Origin: Fibrobacter sp.
Lineage (GTDB): Bacteria; Fibrobacterota; Fibrobacteria; Fibrobacterales; Fibrobacteraceae
Direction of reading: 5' to 3'
Length of the DNA stretch: 36,290 nt
NCBI GenBank assembly: GCA_031271785.1
Contig: JAISUZ010000066.1
Location: 1 to 36,290 of the forward strand
Shown here: positions 33,911-36,290 of the stretch, one piece after another
Layout: each line of letters begins with the position of its first letter
Numbering within the stretch: the first letter of the stretch is position 1
The notes under the pieces: generated by a model
What the model was told of the DNA's origin: nothing
Seen by the model: the letters and a program-made list of their open reading frames with translations, nothing else
The model's database searches: none
Program-made: the position numbers and the translations under genes

Positions 33911-35470
33911 TTAAATCTCCGGGACGGTTTCGGAAGAATCCGGGATGAGTGAAAGTGTATCGGCGTGAGTCTTAATCTCTTCAACTTCTTGAGCGTCCAA
34001 AGCGTGGCGCTTTCTGAACTCGTAATAATCGTAGTGAACGGAAAGCGCGTTAAAAAGCAGGTTCCCCATGTGAGCCGCGCCCGTGCGCGTAAAGTGAACG
34101 TGATCGGTGAACCCGAGCGGCGGACTTCGCTTCACCCATTTCATAATCGAACCGTTCCCGCCCATCACGCGGTGCATATCCCAGTAAGCGATATCATTTT
34201 CGAGAGCCGCTTCCTTAAGCGCTTGAATCACGATATTGAGCGCCGGGTAAGTCTGGAATCTCCCATTCACTTGCCGCGCCATATCCGCCGGACCGATAAA
34301 CAAAATATCCGCCTCGGGATTTGCTTTCCGGATCGCTTCAAACTGCCGCGCCATCAAATTTTTTGTCCACTCAATGTTGTTTTTATTGGAACTCGGAACC
34401 AGATTGCCGCCGTATTCGAGAATAATCAATTTCGCGTTCAACACCTGATAAGCTTCCGCGAGCGACCCGGAATGAATCCTGTTGAAAACCGTACCGGAAC
34501 TCCCGCGCATAGCCACGTTATCCACCGCCACGCCGGAATTTCCCTCGGCAGAAATCGCATAAATTTCCGCTTTTCCGGACAAATTCAGGCGAACGGAACC
34601 GGTAGGGCTCGGGAACTTCCAGGTGTAAACGGAAATGAAATCTTTTTTTTCAACGGTCGGTTCAACGCTTTGGAAAACCCGTTTCCGCTTGGAACTTTCC
34701 GGGTTCGCGGAATCGGCGAGAATTTCCTGTTCAAAAGAGAGCTTTACCGAAAACCGGCTTGTTTTTCCCGCAAGCAAACGGACTTGCGAAAAAGTCCCGG
34801 AAAGAGGAAAATCATTTTTGTTCTTGGAAACTCTTTTTTTAATGTTAATTTGGGCGTTTCCCGAAAGTTCGGTCACTTGCGCCATAGGCCCGTAACGGGT
34901 GTGTGCGGCGCGCTCTTCCTGAGGGGCAAAAACCTGAAAATGTTCCAGATCGCCGTTATTCCAATGAGAAATGGTAATCGAAGGAACGCGCATTACGGCG
35001 GGGAGCATTCCGGGGCCGCTGCCGCCGAACAACGTTTGCAAATTTTCCCGCAAAGTCGCCGAAATACGGTCTTCTTCGAGCTGAGAATCCCCGTAATGAA
35101 TAATGTGCACCACGCTTGAATCTTCTTTTGCTTTCTCCAAAGAAGCAAAAAAACGGTCAAACCATCCGGGATCATTTGCCGGCAAATCAAAACGGGTCGC
35201 ACCCTTCTCAAAAAAATCAAGATAAAACCGGATGGAATCGGCAAACGCCGTAAGTTTTTTGGCGCGCGTCTCTTCCATCATGCGGCGGATCGCTTCTTCC
35301 GGATCTTCCTTGGGAGCTTCTTCCCGCGCTTCCGGAAACATTTCCTTAAGAGAAGCAAAATGAAGCGTCACAGGCCCGAGCGGAATCCCGTTCGCCGGGA
35401 ACACGAGAGAAATACCCCCGAGAAGCACAAACAAAGAAACAAGAGCGATCAAAATTTGCAGCGGTTTCAT
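33911..35470 (-). CDS. Membrane-anchored SGNH/GDSL hydrolase-like protein
   Basis: A 519-residue protein. An N-terminal membrane anchor (PLQILIALVSLFVLLGGISLVF) is followed by an acidic helical linker (~45-95). The SGNH core has block I HIIHYGDSQLEEDRIS (Ser129), a block II Gly near AMRGSSG (~323), block III LEYGGN (~352-356) and block V FTDHVHFTRTGAAHMG (Asp456, His459). A beta-rich module of ~150 residues is inserted between blocks I and II, as in its neighbour. It is the first gene of the three-gene run SGNH-SGNH-MBOAT and probably the membrane-tethered partner. ATG 35470 has a weak SD. Confidence 0.85.
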   Translation of the reverse strand: MKPLQILIALVSLFVLLGGISLVFPANGIPLGPVTLHFASLKEMFPEAREEAPKEDPEEAIRRMMEETRAKKLTAFADSIRFYLDFFEKGATRFDLPANDPGWFDRFFASLEKAKEDSSVVHIIHYGDSQLEEDRISATLRENLQTLFGGSGPGMLPAVMRVPSITISHWNNGDLEHFQVFAPQEERAAHTRYGPMAQVTELSGNAQINIKKRVSKNKNDFPLSGTFSQVRLLAGKTSRFSVKLSFEQEILADSANPESSKRKRVFQSVEPTVEKKDFISVYTWKFPSPTGSVRLNLSGKAEIYAISAEGNSGVAVDNVAMRGSSGTVFNRIHSGSLAEAYQVLNAKLIILEYGGNLVPSSNKNNIEWTKNLMARQFEAIRKANPEADILFIGPADMARQVNGRFQTYPALNIVIQALKEAALENDIAYWDMHRVMGGNGSIMKWVKRSPPLGFTDHVHFTRTGAAHMGNLLFNALSVHYDYYEFRKRHALDAQEVEEIKTHADTLSLIPDSSETVPEI

Positions 35471-35627
35471 GAATTAAACTTTATCTGTATTTTAGAATGA
35501 GGAACAGGAATTGAAACAGCCGATTGGGGTTGACTCGATGCACACCGCGAGCTTGGAACAGCCGCGAAGTTATCGTAAAATTTCGGGTATGAAATATAGG
35601 GAAATGGGATATATGTCCCATGTCCCT

Positions 35628-35692
35628 TATCCCTAATTTTCATGCAGGCAGGAACCGAATAGATGCGATGTGTTATGACCGATTTCATAAAA
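35628..35692 (-). repeat. Repeat family C, copy C2 (downstream of hisS)
   Basis: The minus strand reads TTTTTATGAAATC...ATTCGGTTCCTGC...GCATGAAAATTAGGGATA, about 80% identical by eye to 6281-6345. It begins within a few bases of the hisS stop. Beyond the shared block (35596-35627) is ATGGGA-TATATG-TCCCAT, a 6-bp-arm hairpin. The rest of 35471-35595 shows no gene; a TAAAAT word upstream of the SGNH gene (minus strand) is a weak -10 candidate. Confidence 0.6.
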
Positions 35693-35693
35693 A

Positions 35694-36290
35694 CTAAATA
35701 AGACCCCTAATCGCTTGCAAAGTCCCCGCGCCTTGCGTACCGTCGGCGAGAACCTTATACTCAAATTCCCCCGCGGCGGCTTTTTCACCGTCGGCATAAA
35801 CCACCATTTTTACCGCCGCCGCGTTCGCCTGCTCCATCTGCTTGCCGAGTTTCAGCGGAGAAAGCGCGTGCGTCACGGAAAAACCGGACTTGCGGAAAAT
35901 AGAAGCGGTTTTAAAAATCAGATTCATATCGCCCGAAAAAGAAGCCACAAAAATATCGGGCTTGATTTGAGTCTCCGAAAGTAAACTGCGTTCGGAAAGT
36001 AAATCCGCGAGAACCACGTCGCCCATGCCGAACCCCACGGCGGTCACTTTCGTACCCCCGAGTTTCTCGCATAAATTATCGTAACGCCCGCCGCCCGCAA
36101 TCGCGCGCATGGATTTATTCTTATCAAACACTTCAAACACAATTCCCGTGTAGTAAGCAAGCCCGCGCACCACGCTCAAATCCAGTTGCACACAACCCGC
36201 AAAACCCGCGGCTTCGAGCGCGCTGAAAAGCGTTTGCAGTTCTTCAAGCGCTTGGGAAGCCTCTTCGGAAGAAACAACCGCTTTCAATTC
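35694..36290 (-). CDS. hisS: Histidyl-tRNA synthetase, C-terminal part (cut by window edge)
   Basis: The last 198 residues of HisRS; the frame runs on past the window end. Visible are the histidine-binding LDLSVVRGLAYYTGIVFEVFD, class II motif 3 (IAGGGRYDNLCEKLGG...AVGFGMG) and the C-terminal anticodon-binding domain (PDIFVASFSGDMNLIFKTASIFRKSGFSVTHAL in two parts, then KLGKQMEQANAAAVKMVVYADG). The N-terminal half with motifs 1 and 2 is outside. The stop is TAG at 35694-35696 and a family C repeat follows directly. Confidence 0.95.
   Translation of the reverse strand, partial: ELKAVVSSEEASQALEELQTLFSALEAAGFAGCVQLDLSVVRGLAYYTGIVFEVFDKNKSMRAIAGGGRYDNLCEKLGGTKVTAVGFGMGDVVLADLLSERSLLSETQIKPDIFVASFSGDMNLIFKTASIFRKSGFSVTHALSPLKLGKQMEQANAAAVKMVVYADGEKAAAGEFEYKVLADGTQGAGTLQAIRGLI

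Overview
The window looks like chromosome of a Fibrobacter-like bacterium (phylum Fibrobacterota), or a close relative. This is an inference from three traits: an OmpA-family outer-membrane protein built on long thrombospondin-type-3 calcium repeats, a serine-rich linker inside a secreted hydrolase (a habit of Fibrobacter exported proteins), and a Gram-negative envelope gene set (Omp85-type barrel, lipobox protein, OmpA domain). No 16S gene or other decisive marker is present, and no tRNA, rRNA, CRISPR array, transposase or phage gene was seen. Most of the window is core metabolism and translation; the accessory interest lies in its ends, its intergenic repeats and a few unusual operons.

Layout. 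1-2 kb: an AT-rich accessory end with a Fic-domain AMPylase (cut by the window start) and a small membrane protein. 2-7 kb: aspS, a repeat-filled gap, thiS-thiC, then a ThiE/TenI-like gene. 7-12.5 kb, minus strand: ffh, then rpsP-rimM-trmD-rplS followed in the same run by two cyclic-nucleotide-binding-domain proteins with altered ligand pockets. 12.6-16.4 kb: branched-chain amino acid genes, ilvC facing ilvB-ilvN across a shared bidirectional terminator. 16.7-20 kb: radC-family gene and the OmpA/TSP3 protein. 20.5-23.7 kb: an AT-richer pfkA-type/ppk1 pair. 23.9-26 kb: rpsD and a short Omp85-type barrel. 26.1-28.2 kb: NlpC/P60 lipoprotein, pheA, rph. 28.2-30.6 kb: hemN-type gene, META-domain protein, DUF2179 membrane protein. 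30.6-35.5 kb: SGNH hydrolase, second SGNH hydrolase and MBOAT acyltransferase, a candidate glycan O-acylation operon. 35.7 kb to the end: C-terminal part of hisS.

Intergenic regions carry at least three families of dispersed, structured, non-coding repeats (called A, B and C here). Family A has four recognisable pieces with two conserved hairpins; in one copy a 9-bp stem has both arms replaced by a different but still complementary pair, which suggests selection on structure. Family B has two inverted copies whose internal hairpin differs in length. Family C sits just after the stop codons of thiC and hisS. No mobilising enzyme is encoded here, so any transposase or RAYT-like partner would be elsewhere.

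The strongest regulatory readings are sigma70-like promoters for rpsP (TTTACA-17-TATATT) and ilvB (TTGTCG-17-TATATT), and a terminator-like hairpin between rpsP and rimM whose 3' arm contains the rimM ribosome-binding site. All similarity, GC and spacing statements were made by eye from the sequence; no database search or folding program was run.
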